DNA from: Methylopumilus sp036567085
Lineage (GTDB): Bacteria > Pseudomonadota > Gammaproteobacteria > Burkholderiales > Methylophilaceae
Direction of reading: 5' to 3'
NCBI GenBank assembly: GCA_036567085.1
Contig: DATCVG010000062.1
Coordinates: 1 to 17,922, forward strand
Length of the DNA: 17,922 nt
Shown here piece after piece: positions 7,407-14,736 of the stretch (the first letter of the stretch is position 1; each line of letters starts with the position of its first letter). The notes beneath the pieces were generated by a model. That model was not told the origin of the DNA. It searched no databases and was given only the letters and a program-made list of their open reading frames with translations. The position numbers and the translations under genes were made by a program.

Positions 7407-7411
7407 AAGGA
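7407..7411 (+). promoter_or_regulatory. Ribosome binding site deciding the rpoH start
   Basis: AAGGA lies 10 bases before ATG at 7422-7424. It supports the shorter RpoH reading over the upstream ATG at 7365, which falls inside the CIRCE spacer and has no comparable site at a suitable distance. Confidence 0.65.
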
Positions 7412-7421
7412 TTTTATTAAG

Positions 7422-8282
7422 ATGACTTTAGATTTAAGCTTACCTACATTAGGCTCTGTTGATAGTTACGATCGCTATGTGCAATCCATTAGAACTATCC
7501 CCTCTCTTACTGCCGAAGAAGAGATGGAACTTGGTATGCGTCTTAAAAAATCAAACGACCTTGAAGCTGCTAAAACACTTATTTTATCTCACTTAAAGCT
7601 TGTAGTTAAAGTGGCTAAGGGATATTCTGGTTATGGACTTCCTCAATCAGACTTAGTTCAAGAAGGCAATATTGGCCTTATGAAAGCTGTAAAGCGATTT
7701 GACCCTGAAAGAGGTGTAAGACTAGTTTCTTTTGCAATCTACTGGATTAAAGCAGAAATTCAAGAATACATCGTTAAAAATTGGCGTTTAGTGAAAACAG
7801 CGACGACAAAAGCTCAGCGTAAGTTATTTTTTAATTTACGAAGTATGAAAAAAACACTCCAGCCTCTTAAAACAGATGAAATCAATTCGATCGCTAAAGA
7901 GCTTAATGTCAAACCCGAAGATGTTCGTGAAATGGAGTATCGTTTTAATGGTAATGAAATTTCACTAGATTATGGTTCGGAAGAATCAGAAGATGATGTC
8001 TTCAGGCCCATTGCTTATCTTAAAGATGAAACGCCAGAGCCTTCAGAAAAAATGGAGATAGATCAATCTGAGGGGAATAGTTTATCCTCCCTCAGTAAAG
8101 CACTTTCATCGCTTGATAAAAGAAGCCGTCTTATCCTAGAAGAAAGATGGTTAAAAGATAAAGATGCTTCAACACTTCATGAACTTGCAGATAAACTTGG
8201 TGTATCAGCAGAAAGAATTCGACAAATCGAGCAAGCAGCAATGAAAAAAATTAAATTATTGATGTTGTCTTCCAGTCATTAA
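7422..8282 (+). CDS. rpoH: Heat-shock sigma factor RpoH (sigma-32)
   Basis: A sigma factor that directs RNA polymerase to chaperone and protease promoters during heat stress. From the ATG at 7422 it is 286 residues, almost the length of E. coli RpoH (284), and begins MTLDLSLPTLGSVDSYDRYV, which aligns with the E. coli N-terminus. The frame is open back to an ATG at 7365, but that codon lies in the CIRCE spacer and would add 19 unrelated residues. Region 2 spans about 45-115, including YGLPQSDLVQEGNIGLMKAV (71-90). The RpoH box QRKLFFNLR is at 132-140, and the region 4 helix-turn-helix is at about 251-277. The gene appears monocistronic, with a possible hairpin downstream. Control is probably by HrcA at transcription. 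Confidence 0.95.
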   Translation: MTLDLSLPTLGSVDSYDRYVQSIRTIPSLTAEEEMELGMRLKKSNDLEAAKTLILSHLKLVVKVAKGYSGYGLPQSDLVQEGNIGLMKAVKRFDPERGVRLVSFAIYWIKAEIQEYIVKNWRLVKTATTKAQRKLFFNLRSMKKTLQPLKTDEINSIAKELNVKPEDVREMEYRFNGNEISLDYGSEESEDDVFRPIAYLKDETPEPSEKMEIDQSEGNSLSSLSKALSSLDKRSRLILEERWLKDKDASTLHELADKLGVSAERIRQIEQAAMKKIKLLMLSSSH

Positions 8283-8297
8283 TTTTTTAAATTTATC

Positions 8298-8342
8298 AAA
8301 AAAGCCAAAAGAACTCCGATAATATAGTTTTTTTAGGCTTTT
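8298..8342. terminator. Possible hairpin after rpoH
   Basis: AAAAGCC at 8300-8306 pairs with GGCTTTT at 8336-8342, and an A/T inner extension is possible past one mismatch. The loop is long. It lies in the 67-base gap between rpoH and DUF971 and may end rpoH transcription. GATAAT at 8318-8323 inside the loop could be a -10 box for the ubi operon, but I see no matching -35. Confidence 0.4.
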
Positions 8343-8349
8343 CCATAGA

Positions 8350-8730
8350 GTGACAATAAGTAACGCTAAAATATACCCCTTAGAAATTAAGCTGCATCAA
8401 GCATCCAAGCTATTAGAAATTAAATTTAGCAATCTGACTGAATGTATGCTTTCCTGTGAATTTCTTCGGGTACATTCGCCATCGGCTGAAGTTAAAGGGC
8501 ATGGACCAGGCCAAGAAATACTTCAAATACACAAAGAAAATGTCACTATAGAAAGTATCGAGCCAGTTGGTCAGTATGCAGTCAAATTAGTATTTTCAGA
8601 TGGTCATAACACAGGCATCTATACATGGGATTATTTATATGAGCTTGCAGTGACCTATGAGGTACTCTGGGAAGAATATTTAAAAAAATTATCAAATGCT
8701 GGTATTCAAAGAATAGAAACAGATGGCTAA
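8350..8730 (+). CDS. DUF971 (GBBH-like N-terminal domain) protein
   Basis: A 126-residue single-domain protein of the DUF971 family, related to the N-terminal domain of gamma-butyrobetaine hydroxylase. Family landmarks are EIKLHQASKLLEIKF (12-26), the core FLRVHSPSAEVKGHGPGQE (38-56), and VFSDGHNTGIYTWDYLYEL (81-99). The start appears to be GTG at 8350. No ATG exists upstream of the conserved region, the first internal Met lies inside the domain, and the Shine-Dalgarno is weak. The stop overlaps the ubiE start by 8 bases, so it is translationally tied to ubiquinone genes. The molecular function is not established. A role in quinone or metal chemistry is only a guess from context. Confidence 0.88.
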   Translation: MTISNAKIYPLEIKLHQASKLLEIKFSNLTECMLSCEFLRVHSPSAEVKGHGPGQEILQIHKENVTIESIEPVGQYAVKLVFSDGHNTGIYTWDYLYELAVTYEVLWEEYLKKLSNAGIQRIETDG

Positions 8731-9475
8731 TAAAAAAACACATTTTGGATATAGTGAAATAGATGCATCGCAAAAAGCAGATAAAGTAGCTTCTGTATTT
8801 CATTCTGTAGCATCAAATTATGACTTAATGAATGATTTGATGTCATTTGGTATGCACCATATTTGGAAAAAATTTCTTGTGAATGTATCTAACGTCAAGA
8901 AAGATGCTCGTATTCTAGATATTGCCGGAGGAACTGCGGATCTATCTATTCTTCTTGCTAAAAAAATTGGTGCCCAATTAACTAATTTTAAAGGTCAAAT
9001 GATTCATTCAGATATCAATTTATCTATGTTAAATATTGGCCGTAGTAAGTTAATTGATCAGGGTATTTTTATACCTTCTATCTTATGCGATGCTGAATCC
9101 CTTCCCTTTCCTGATAATTATTTTGATTGTGTCACTATTGGTTTTGGCATTCGTAATATGACGGATAAAAAGAGAGCGCTAAAAGAAATTTATCGTGTTT
9201 TATCTCCAGGAGGAAAAATTTTAATTCTAGAATTTTCAAAAATATGGAAACCTTTACAATTTTTTTATGATCAATTTTCGTTTAAATTTTTACCAAAATT
9301 AGGCAAATTATTTGCTAAAGATGAATCAAGCTATCAGTATCTTGTTGAATCTATAAGAATGCATCCTGACCAAGAATCTTTAAAAAAAATGATGGAGGAA
9401 GAATCATTCTCTAAAGTGGAATATCTCAATTTGTCATCAGGCGTTGTCGCAATACATATGGGATATAAACTTTGA
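8723..9475 (+). CDS. ubiE: Ubiquinone/menaquinone C-methyltransferase UbiE
   Basis: A 250-residue SAM-dependent C-methyltransferase that methylates 2-polyprenyl-6-methoxy-1,4-benzoquinol in ubiquinone synthesis (and demethylmenaquinol where menaquinone is made). The UbiE signature YDLMNDLMSFGMHHIWK is at 33-49, the SAM-binding loop DIAGGTADL at 66-74, LCDAESLPF at 121-129, and the family block FGIRNMTDKKRALKEIYRVL at 141-160. The C-terminal YQYLVESIRMHPDQ is at 204-217. The length is typical. The ATG at 8723 lies inside the end of DUF971, and its TGA is shared with the TTG start of ubiJ in a TTGA overlap. The gene order ubiE-ubiJ-ubiB is the same as in E. coli. Confidence 0.97.
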   Translation: MANKKTHFGYSEIDASQKADKVASVFHSVASNYDLMNDLMSFGMHHIWKKFLVNVSNVKKDARILDIAGGTADLSILLAKKIGAQLTNFKGQMIHSDINLSMLNIGRSKLIDQGIFIPSILCDAESLPFPDNYFDCVTIGFGIRNMTDKKRALKEIYRVLSPGGKILILEFSKIWKPLQFFYDQFSFKFLPKLGKLFAKDESSYQYLVESIRMHPDQESLKKMMEEESFSKVEYLNLSSGVVAIHMGYKL

Positions 9476-10032
9476 TTATCGACACTATAAAAAAAAATTT
9501 TACCAATCATTTATTTCAACAAAATGAATGGTTAAAAAAAGACTTATCTAAACATAAATCAAAATCTATTTTATTTGTTGTTGGTCCGATTCATTATGCT
9601 TTAAGAATTACTGAAGACGGTATTCCGGAGTATATAGAATACATTGATAATTATGATGCAGAAATTAAATTATCTATATCGTCAGCTCTAGAGCTTATGC
9701 GCGGTAACAAAAAAGCAAATATTGAAATTAAAGGTGATATAGATTTTGCAACAGTAATTAGTAGCGTTTTAAAAGATATTGAATGGGACTACGAAGACGA
9801 TTTAAGTGAATTAATTGGTGATATTCCGGCTTATCATCTTGTCAAACTGGGTAAAAAAGCCCTTAAAACAACAAAAGAAACATCATTCAATATCGCAGAT
9901 ACTTTCAAAGAGTATTGGCTTGAAGAAAAACCACTTATTGCAAAAAAAAGATTGGTTGATCAATTCAATAAAGAAGTTGATACCTTAAGATTTGATGTTG
10001 ATCGCTTCGAGCAAAGACTTAAAAAACTATGA
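9472..10032 (+). CDS. ubiJ: Ubiquinone accessory factor UbiJ (SCP2 domain)
   Basis: A 186-residue protein with an N-terminal SCP2-type lipid-binding domain (about 5-115) and a C-terminal helix rich in heptads (about 155-186). Family landmarks are WDYEDDLSELIGDIPAYHLV (115-134) and the tail FNKEVDTLRFDVDRFEQRLKKL. In E. coli UbiJ helps assemble the soluble ubiquinone biosynthesis complex and binds its lipid intermediates. The start is TTG at 9472-9474, since the first internal Met is at residue 75, well inside the domain. GGGA at 9460-9463 may serve as ribosome binding site. It overlaps ubiE by 4 bases (TTGA) and ubiB by 4 bases (ATGA), which implies coupled translation. Identity is supported as much by position as by sequence. 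Confidence 0.88.
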   Translation: MIIDTIKKNFTNHLFQQNEWLKKDLSKHKSKSILFVVGPIHYALRITEDGIPEYIEYIDNYDAEIKLSISSALELMRGNKKANIEIKGDIDFATVISSVLKDIEWDYEDDLSELIGDIPAYHLVKLGKKALKTTKETSFNIADTFKEYWLEEKPLIAKKRLVDQFNKEVDTLRFDVDRFEQRLKKL

Positions 10033-11573
10033 AATATATGAGGCTTATATACATCATCTACATACTCCTTAAGTATCGCTTAGAGGAGTTTATTATATTC
10101 AACCGAAAGCTAAATTTTCTTGCTCACTTTATTTCAATTATCTTTTTCTTTAGGCCACATAATAAAAATAGAGGAACAAGACTTAGGCTTGCGCTTGAAA
10201 ATTTAGGCCCTATCTTTGTTAAATTTGGCCAGATGTTGTCTACTAGAAGAGATCTTATTCCCTTGGACATTGCTGATGAATTAGCTTTGCTCCAGGATCA
10301 AGTACCTCCTTTTCCATACAAAGATGCCGAAAAAATTATTATGAATTCGTATGGCACTTCACTGGATAAGATTTTTAAATCATTTGATACAGCCCCGATA
10401 GCAAGCGCATCAGTAGCTCAAGTTCATTTCGCAACACTTCATGATGATAGGCATGTTGCTGTTAAAATATTAAGGCCTGATATTAAGTCCATCATCGAAA
10501 AAGATATTAAACTTTTATATCTTATTGCTCACTTGCTAGAATTAATCTGGTCTGATGGAAAGCGATTAAGACCAAGAGAAGTGGTTGCTGAATTTTATAA
10601 ACATGTGCAATGCGAATTAAATCTTATGTTAGATGCAGCAAATTGCAGTCGCTTAGGTGAAAATTTCAAAGACAAAAAATTACTTATCGTGCCAGAGGTT
10701 TATTGGGATTTTTGCAATGAAGATGTGATGGTGATGGAAAGAATGCTGGGAACACCAATCAGTCATGTTGAAACACTTCGTAAGAAAAAAATTAACATCA
10801 AAGAACTTGCTCGCAATGGTGTTGAGATATTTTTTACCCAAGTATTCAGGGATAGTTTTTTTCATGCAGATATGCATCCTGGCAATATTCAAGTGGCTGA
10901 TGATGGACGCTATATTGCTATGGATTTTGGCATTATGGGCTCTTTAAGTGAGAATGATAAGAACTATTTAGCACGTAATTTTTTAGCTTTTTTTAAGCGA
11001 GACTATCATGATGTGGCTTTGGCACATATCGAGTCTGGATGGGTCCCTAAAGATACTTCTATTGATGAATTTGAGAATGCTATTCGTTCAGTGTGTGAGC
11101 CTATATTTAATAAGCCCTTAAAGGAAATTTCATTTGGACGTCTACTTATTCGATTATTTCAAACGTCCAGACGATTTAATATGGAAATTCAGCCTCAACT
11201 AACAATGCTCCAAAAAACACTTTTAAATGTAGAAGGTCTTGGTAGAAACTTAGATCCTGATTTAGACTTATGGGAGACAGCTGCCCCATTTCTAAAAAAA
11301 TATATGTCGGAACAAAAAGGAATTAAACATATTATTAAAAGCTTAAAAAATGAATTTCCTAATTGGCTTCATCTCACCCCTAAATTACCTAGACTTATTC
11401 ATGAATTTCTAGAAAAAAGTAATTCACAAGATAAAAATGTAATAACAAAAGATGACTTTGAAAACTTCTTAAAGTCTCAGAAGAGTCAAGCTCGTTGGTT
11501 TAAAATCACAATCACTTTCATTGGAATTACTATATTGGTAAATTTTGTGATCTTGTTTTATTTTATAAAATAA
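10029..11573 (+). CDS. ubiB: Ubiquinone biosynthesis kinase-like protein UbiB
   Basis: A 514-residue ABC1/ADCK-family atypical kinase needed for ubiquinone synthesis, membrane-anchored and thought to act as an ATPase aiding extraction or handling of lipid intermediates. Motifs are in order: KxGQ as KFGQ (65-68), the Ala-rich loop ASASVAQVH (125-133), nucleotide-binding Lys146 in VAVKILRP, Glu196 in the ExD-type segment, catalytic-loop HADMHPGN (279-286) and metal-binding DFG (299-301). The C-terminus has one clear hydrophobic stretch at about 492-513 where the family usually has a two-helix membrane anchor. The ATG overlaps the ubiJ stop (ATGA). The symporter gene follows after 16 bases, so it may be co-transcribed. 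Confidence 0.97.
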   Translation: MKYMRLIYIIYILLKYRLEEFIIFNRKLNFLAHFISIIFFFRPHNKNRGTRLRLALENLGPIFVKFGQMLSTRRDLIPLDIADELALLQDQVPPFPYKDAEKIIMNSYGTSLDKIFKSFDTAPIASASVAQVHFATLHDDRHVAVKILRPDIKSIIEKDIKLLYLIAHLLELIWSDGKRLRPREVVAEFYKHVQCELNLMLDAANCSRLGENFKDKKLLIVPEVYWDFCNEDVMVMERMLGTPISHVETLRKKKINIKELARNGVEIFFTQVFRDSFFHADMHPGNIQVADDGRYIAMDFGIMGSLSENDKNYLARNFLAFFKRDYHDVALAHIESGWVPKDTSIDEFENAIRSVCEPIFNKPLKEISFGRLLIRLFQTSRRFNMEIQPQLTMLQKTLLNVEGLGRNLDPDLDLWETAAPFLKKYMSEQKGIKHIIKSLKNEFPNWLHLTPKLPRLIHEFLEKSNSQDKNVITKDDFENFLKSQKSQARWFKITITFIGITILVNFVILFYFIK

Positions 11574-11576
11574 ATT

Positions 11577-11583
11577 AAGGAAG
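11577..11583 (+). promoter_or_regulatory. Ribosome binding site for the TTG-started symporter
   Basis: AAGGAAG lies 6 bases before TTG at 11590-11592. It is the best Shine-Dalgarno match I found in the plus-strand operon and fixes a TTG start, because the first internal Met of the frame is residue 152. Confidence 0.75.
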
Positions 11584-11589
11584 CAGTAA

Positions 11590-13014
11590 TTGCTTATCTG
11601 GTTTGTATCTCTTTATCTGTTAGTTACTATTGGAATCGGTATCTTTGTTTCTTCGCGTGTTAAGAATACAAAAGATTATGCTGTTGCAGGTCGTCACCTT
11701 CCCCTTCCTATAGTCACTGCAACCGTCTTTGCTACATGGTTTGGCGCAGAAGCCATTTTTGGTGTTTCGTCTACTTTCGTTAAAGAAGGATTACATGGTG
11801 TTGTAGCTGATCCCTTCGGCTCAAGTCTTTGTCTCATTATTGCTGGCTTATTTTTTTCCTCTAAATTATATAAATTAAATATCATCACCTTAGGTGATTT
11901 CTATAGAGCCAGATATAACAGAAGCATTGAGGTTTTAACGACCATTGCTATTGTTATTTCATACTTAGGATGGGTCGCAGCTCAGATTAAAGCACTTGGT
12001 TTGATATTTAATTTAATTACAGATCAATTTATTAGCGAGCAAATGGGTATGATTATTGGCACTTTAATTGTGCTTACTTTCACAACATTTGGTGGTATGT
12101 TGTCTGTGGCTATTTTAGATTTTATTCAAATGATTGTGGTTATTGGTGGGCTTCTTTATATTGCAAATGCAATTTCTCAATTAACGGGAGGTATTGCGCC
12201 TGTGATTCAAAGTGCAGCCACTAATCATAAATTAGATTTTTTTCCTAAAGGTGATATTTGGACATGGATCACTTTTTTTGGGACATGGATTACTATGATG
12301 TTAGGATCAGTTCCTCAGCAAGATGTATTTCAAAGAGTTACATCTGCAAAAACTGCGAAAATTGCCTTATACGGCTCGATACTCGGAGCATTAATTTATT
12401 TCACATTCACATTTGTACCAATGTTTATTGCGTACTCGGCAACGTTAATTGATTCAGAATATTTTAATGGCCTTGTAAACACAAATTCACAACACGTTTT
12501 ACCAATGCTTGTACTTAATTATATGCCTTTATTTGCACAGGTAATATTTTTCGGGGCAGTTTTGTCTGCAATTATGAGCTGCTCATCTGCAACACTTTTA
12601 GCGCCTTCTATTACTTTTGCAGAAAATATTATTAAAGGATATTTTCCAAAAATTAGCGATAAACATTTACTTAAAATTATGAGAATTACACTTGTATGTT
12701 TTTCTTCTATTGTTTTACTTTATGCACTCAGCTCAAATCTTTCAATTTTTGGCATGGTTGAATCGGCTTATAAAATTACACTTGCCGGTGCATTTGTCCC
12801 GCTGGTATTTGGCGCATTCTGGAAAAAAGCTAATAGCCAAGGAGCTTTATTGGCAATCATTGGAGGAATAGGGTCTTGGTTATTTGTTGAAATTTTTCTC
12901 GGTGAACATACACCCATACCTGCACAACTTATAGGCTTGGGTAATAGCATTATTGGAATGATTGTAGGTACTTTACTTCCAAATATCATAAAGGAAGCAG
13001 AAAAAATCAATTAA
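11590..13014 (+). CDS. Sodium:solute symporter (SSS family), substrate unknown
   Basis: A 474-residue, strongly hydrophobic inner-membrane carrier of the SSS (SLC5-like) family, which couples solute uptake to sodium entry. About 13 transmembrane segments can be traced. Family landmarks are NTKDYAVAGRHLPLP (26-40) after TM1, the SSS signature ending FGGMLS (167-172), QQDVFQRVTSAKTAKIA (243-259), and AIMSCSSATLLAPS (327-340), where the small and hydroxyl residues fit the TM8 sodium site. The start is TTG at 11590, with a good ribosome binding site. It follows ubiB closely and probably shares its transcript. Its stop overlaps that of the convergent mutM by 4 bases. The sequence does not let me choose between proline, pantothenate, acetate or other substrates. 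Confidence 0.92.
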   Translation: MLIWFVSLYLLVTIGIGIFVSSRVKNTKDYAVAGRHLPLPIVTATVFATWFGAEAIFGVSSTFVKEGLHGVVADPFGSSLCLIIAGLFFSSKLYKLNIITLGDFYRARYNRSIEVLTTIAIVISYLGWVAAQIKALGLIFNLITDQFISEQMGMIIGTLIVLTFTTFGGMLSVAILDFIQMIVVIGGLLYIANAISQLTGGIAPVIQSAATNHKLDFFPKGDIWTWITFFGTWITMMLGSVPQQDVFQRVTSAKTAKIALYGSILGALIYFTFTFVPMFIAYSATLIDSEYFNGLVNTNSQHVLPMLVLNYMPLFAQVIFFGAVLSAIMSCSSATLLAPSITFAENIIKGYFPKISDKHLLKIMRITLVCFSSIVLLYALSSNLSIFGMVESAYKITLAGAFVPLVFGAFWKKANSQGALLAIIGGIGSWLFVEIFLGEHTPIPAQLIGLGNSIIGMIVGTLLPNIIKEAEKIN

Positions 13015-13826
13015 GTTTGGCACTTAGGGCAAAAAAAGCTTGATCGCTGCGCAATAATTATTGATTCAATGTTTGATCTGCATTTTCGACAGGCTTTACC
13101 TTTTCTTCCATATACTGCATATGTTTGTTGAAAGTAACCAGACTGTCCGTTCACATTATAAAAATTTCTAAGTGAACTGCCTCCTAATTCGATAGCTTTA
13201 TTTAGTGTTTCTTTAATGTATTTTACGATCTTCTTGCATTCACTTAATGTGACATCGCGAGCTGGTCTGCTTGGAAGCACCCCGGCCTTAAACAATGATT
13301 CGCTCGCATAAATATTTCCAACTCCAACAACAATATGACTATTCATAATAATATTTTTAATAGTAGTTTTTTTATTTTGTATTTTTAAAAATAAATATTT
13401 TTCAGTAAATGATTTTTCCAAGGGCTCGGGGCCTAATTTTGATATCAAAAAATGATCATTAATATTACCCTCTAGCCAAAGTATAGACCCAAATCTTCTT
13501 GGGTCCGTATATCGTAAAATATTTTTTGTGTTGTGAAATTGAATATCTACATGATCGTGTTTATCAGGAGGAATATCTTTCCTTAAAATTTCAAGTCGTC
13601 CGGACATGCCCAAATGGATCATTAGATGTCCACTCTCAAATTGAATAAGAATATATTTCGCACGTCTTTTAATATTTAATATTTTTTGGTTAGGAAGTGT
13701 TCTTTTTAAATGGGATGGAACTGGCCACCTTAGAGAGGTGTTTCTAACAGTAATATCTTTGATAGATTTTTTAAGTATGGGCTGAAGCCCCATACAGGTA
13801 ATCTCAACCTCAGGAAGTTCTGGCAT
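13011..13826 (-). CDS. mutM: Formamidopyrimidine-DNA glycosylase MutM (Fpg)
   Basis: A 271-residue base-excision-repair enzyme that removes 8-oxoguanine and formamidopyrimidines and cleaves the abasic site. Catalytic Pro2 and Glu3 are in the N-terminal MPELPEVE, and the conserved lysine is in RRAKY (54-58). The helix-two-turn-helix loop GVGNIYASE is at 168-176. The C-terminal zinc finger is Cys246-x2-Cys249-x16-Cys266-x2-Cys269, with the finger-loop Arg261. The length is normal. It starts 8 bases after the DUF4340 stop, so it is the last gene of the ABC-GldG-DUF4340 operon. Its TAA and the symporter TAA both lie in the palindrome TTAA at 13011-13014, so there is no terminator space. Confidence 0.97.
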   Translation of the reverse strand: MPELPEVEITCMGLQPILKKSIKDITVRNTSLRWPVPSHLKRTLPNQKILNIKRRAKYILIQFESGHLMIHLGMSGRLEILRKDIPPDKHDHVDIQFHNTKNILRYTDPRRFGSILWLEGNINDHFLISKLGPEPLEKSFTEKYLFLKIQNKKTTIKNIIMNSHIVVGVGNIYASESLFKAGVLPSRPARDVTLSECKKIVKYIKETLNKAIELGGSSLRNFYNVNGQSGYFQQTYAVYGRKGKACRKCRSNIESIIIAQRSSFFCPKCQT

Positions 13827-13834
13827 AAATAAAT

Positions 13835-14722
13835 TTATTTTTTAGGCTGCTCAATCGGTGGATTCATCATCGTAAATCCAATATCACTGCCGAAATGATA
13901 AAGCAAACCCTCATCAATCCTAAATAGTTGAGTTTCAGGAGATTCTTGCACGCGTAAAAAAGTAATTTTTTTACCATCTTCGGTACGAACATCAAAACTC
14001 TTGTATGGGATTCTTAAATCTAATGGATATTTTTCTACTGATCTTGCAGGATTTTTAACCCAAGTCATATCAAACCATTCAGCCATATCCTCTTGTTTAA
14101 ATGAGTTACCCTCACTAGCCTTCCATTCATTATTTATGCGTGATATTTTTAAGCGTTTAGATTGCCATTGCTCAAGACGAGAAAAGTCAAATTCTTTAAC
14201 TTGCTCTGTTCTACTTAAAGGTGATTTATCAATAAGTTCTATAGGCTGAGTAGATGCGGCCTCTGAGTATGAACCACTGATAAGATATACGTTATTGTTA
14301 TATAAAAGATATTGATCTTCCGTGACAGAATTATATGTGCCAAAAATAAACTCTTCCTCTGCACCCTTATGTTGAAGTTTTAATTTAACGGTCGGTTTAT
14401 CTAAGCCATATTTAGGCAGGTCATTTGATGGTAGTTTCTCGCTACTGGATGTTGCCACGACAGAAATAATTTTTTGAACTGAAAATTGATCTGCACGACC
14501 TTTGATCGGTTCAAGCATATCCCAGGCCTCATTGTTTTTTTTAAAAACAATAGATGCTCGAGAGGGAAAATCAATCTTTACAGTATCAAAATCACTTAAA
14601 TTAAAAGTGCTGACTTCAAATTGTTTTGTTTGTTTTTTTTGTGGAGGTTTGAGAGCTAGAAAAAGAGAAATCGATAAAACGATCAAAAGCAAAATAATAT
14701 TAATTAGCCAACGATTTTTCAT
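13835..14722 (-). CDS. DUF4340 membrane-anchored protein
   Basis: A 295-residue protein with a short cytoplasmic N-terminus, one hydrophobic helix (about 5-23, a signal anchor) and a long soluble part that should face the periplasm. The soluble part, with strands such as DTVKIDFPSRASIVFKKNNEAW (47-68) and repeated W/L-rich segments, matches the DUF4340 pattern of beta-rich repeats. In many bacteria DUF4340 genes sit beside GldG-like ABC auxiliary genes, as here: the GldG-like gene ends about 15 bases upstream. Its biochemical role is unknown. It is probably an accessory subunit of the neighbouring ABC complex. mutM follows 8 bases after its stop. Confidence 0.82.
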   Translation of the reverse strand: MKNRWLINIILLLIVLSISLFLALKPPQKKQTKQFEVSTFNLSDFDTVKIDFPSRASIVFKKNNEAWDMLEPIKGRADQFSVQKIISVVATSSSEKLPSNDLPKYGLDKPTVKLKLQHKGAEEEFIFGTYNSVTEDQYLLYNNNVYLISGSYSEAASTQPIELIDKSPLSRTEQVKEFDFSRLEQWQSKRLKISRINNEWKASEGNSFKQEDMAEWFDMTWVKNPARSVEKYPLDLRIPYKSFDVRTEDGKKITFLRVQESPETQLFRIDEGLLYHFGSDIGFTMMNPPIEQPKK

Positions 14723-14736
14723 ATTTCTATTCTATT

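Noticed and set aside
7365..7421. N-terminal 19-codon extension of rpoH
   Set aside because: Its ATG sits inside the CIRCE spacer, the residues do not match RpoH, and a better start with a ribosome binding site follows at 7422.
10680..10947. Overlapping short frames on both strands inside ubiB
   Set aside because: The ubiB frame has all kinase-like motifs across this region, so the others are chance open frames in AT-rich DNA.
12258..12452. Short open frame within the symporter gene
   Set aside because: It lies wholly inside a clear SSS-family gene in another frame, is rich in Cys/Ile/His of no recognised pattern, and has no ribosome binding site.
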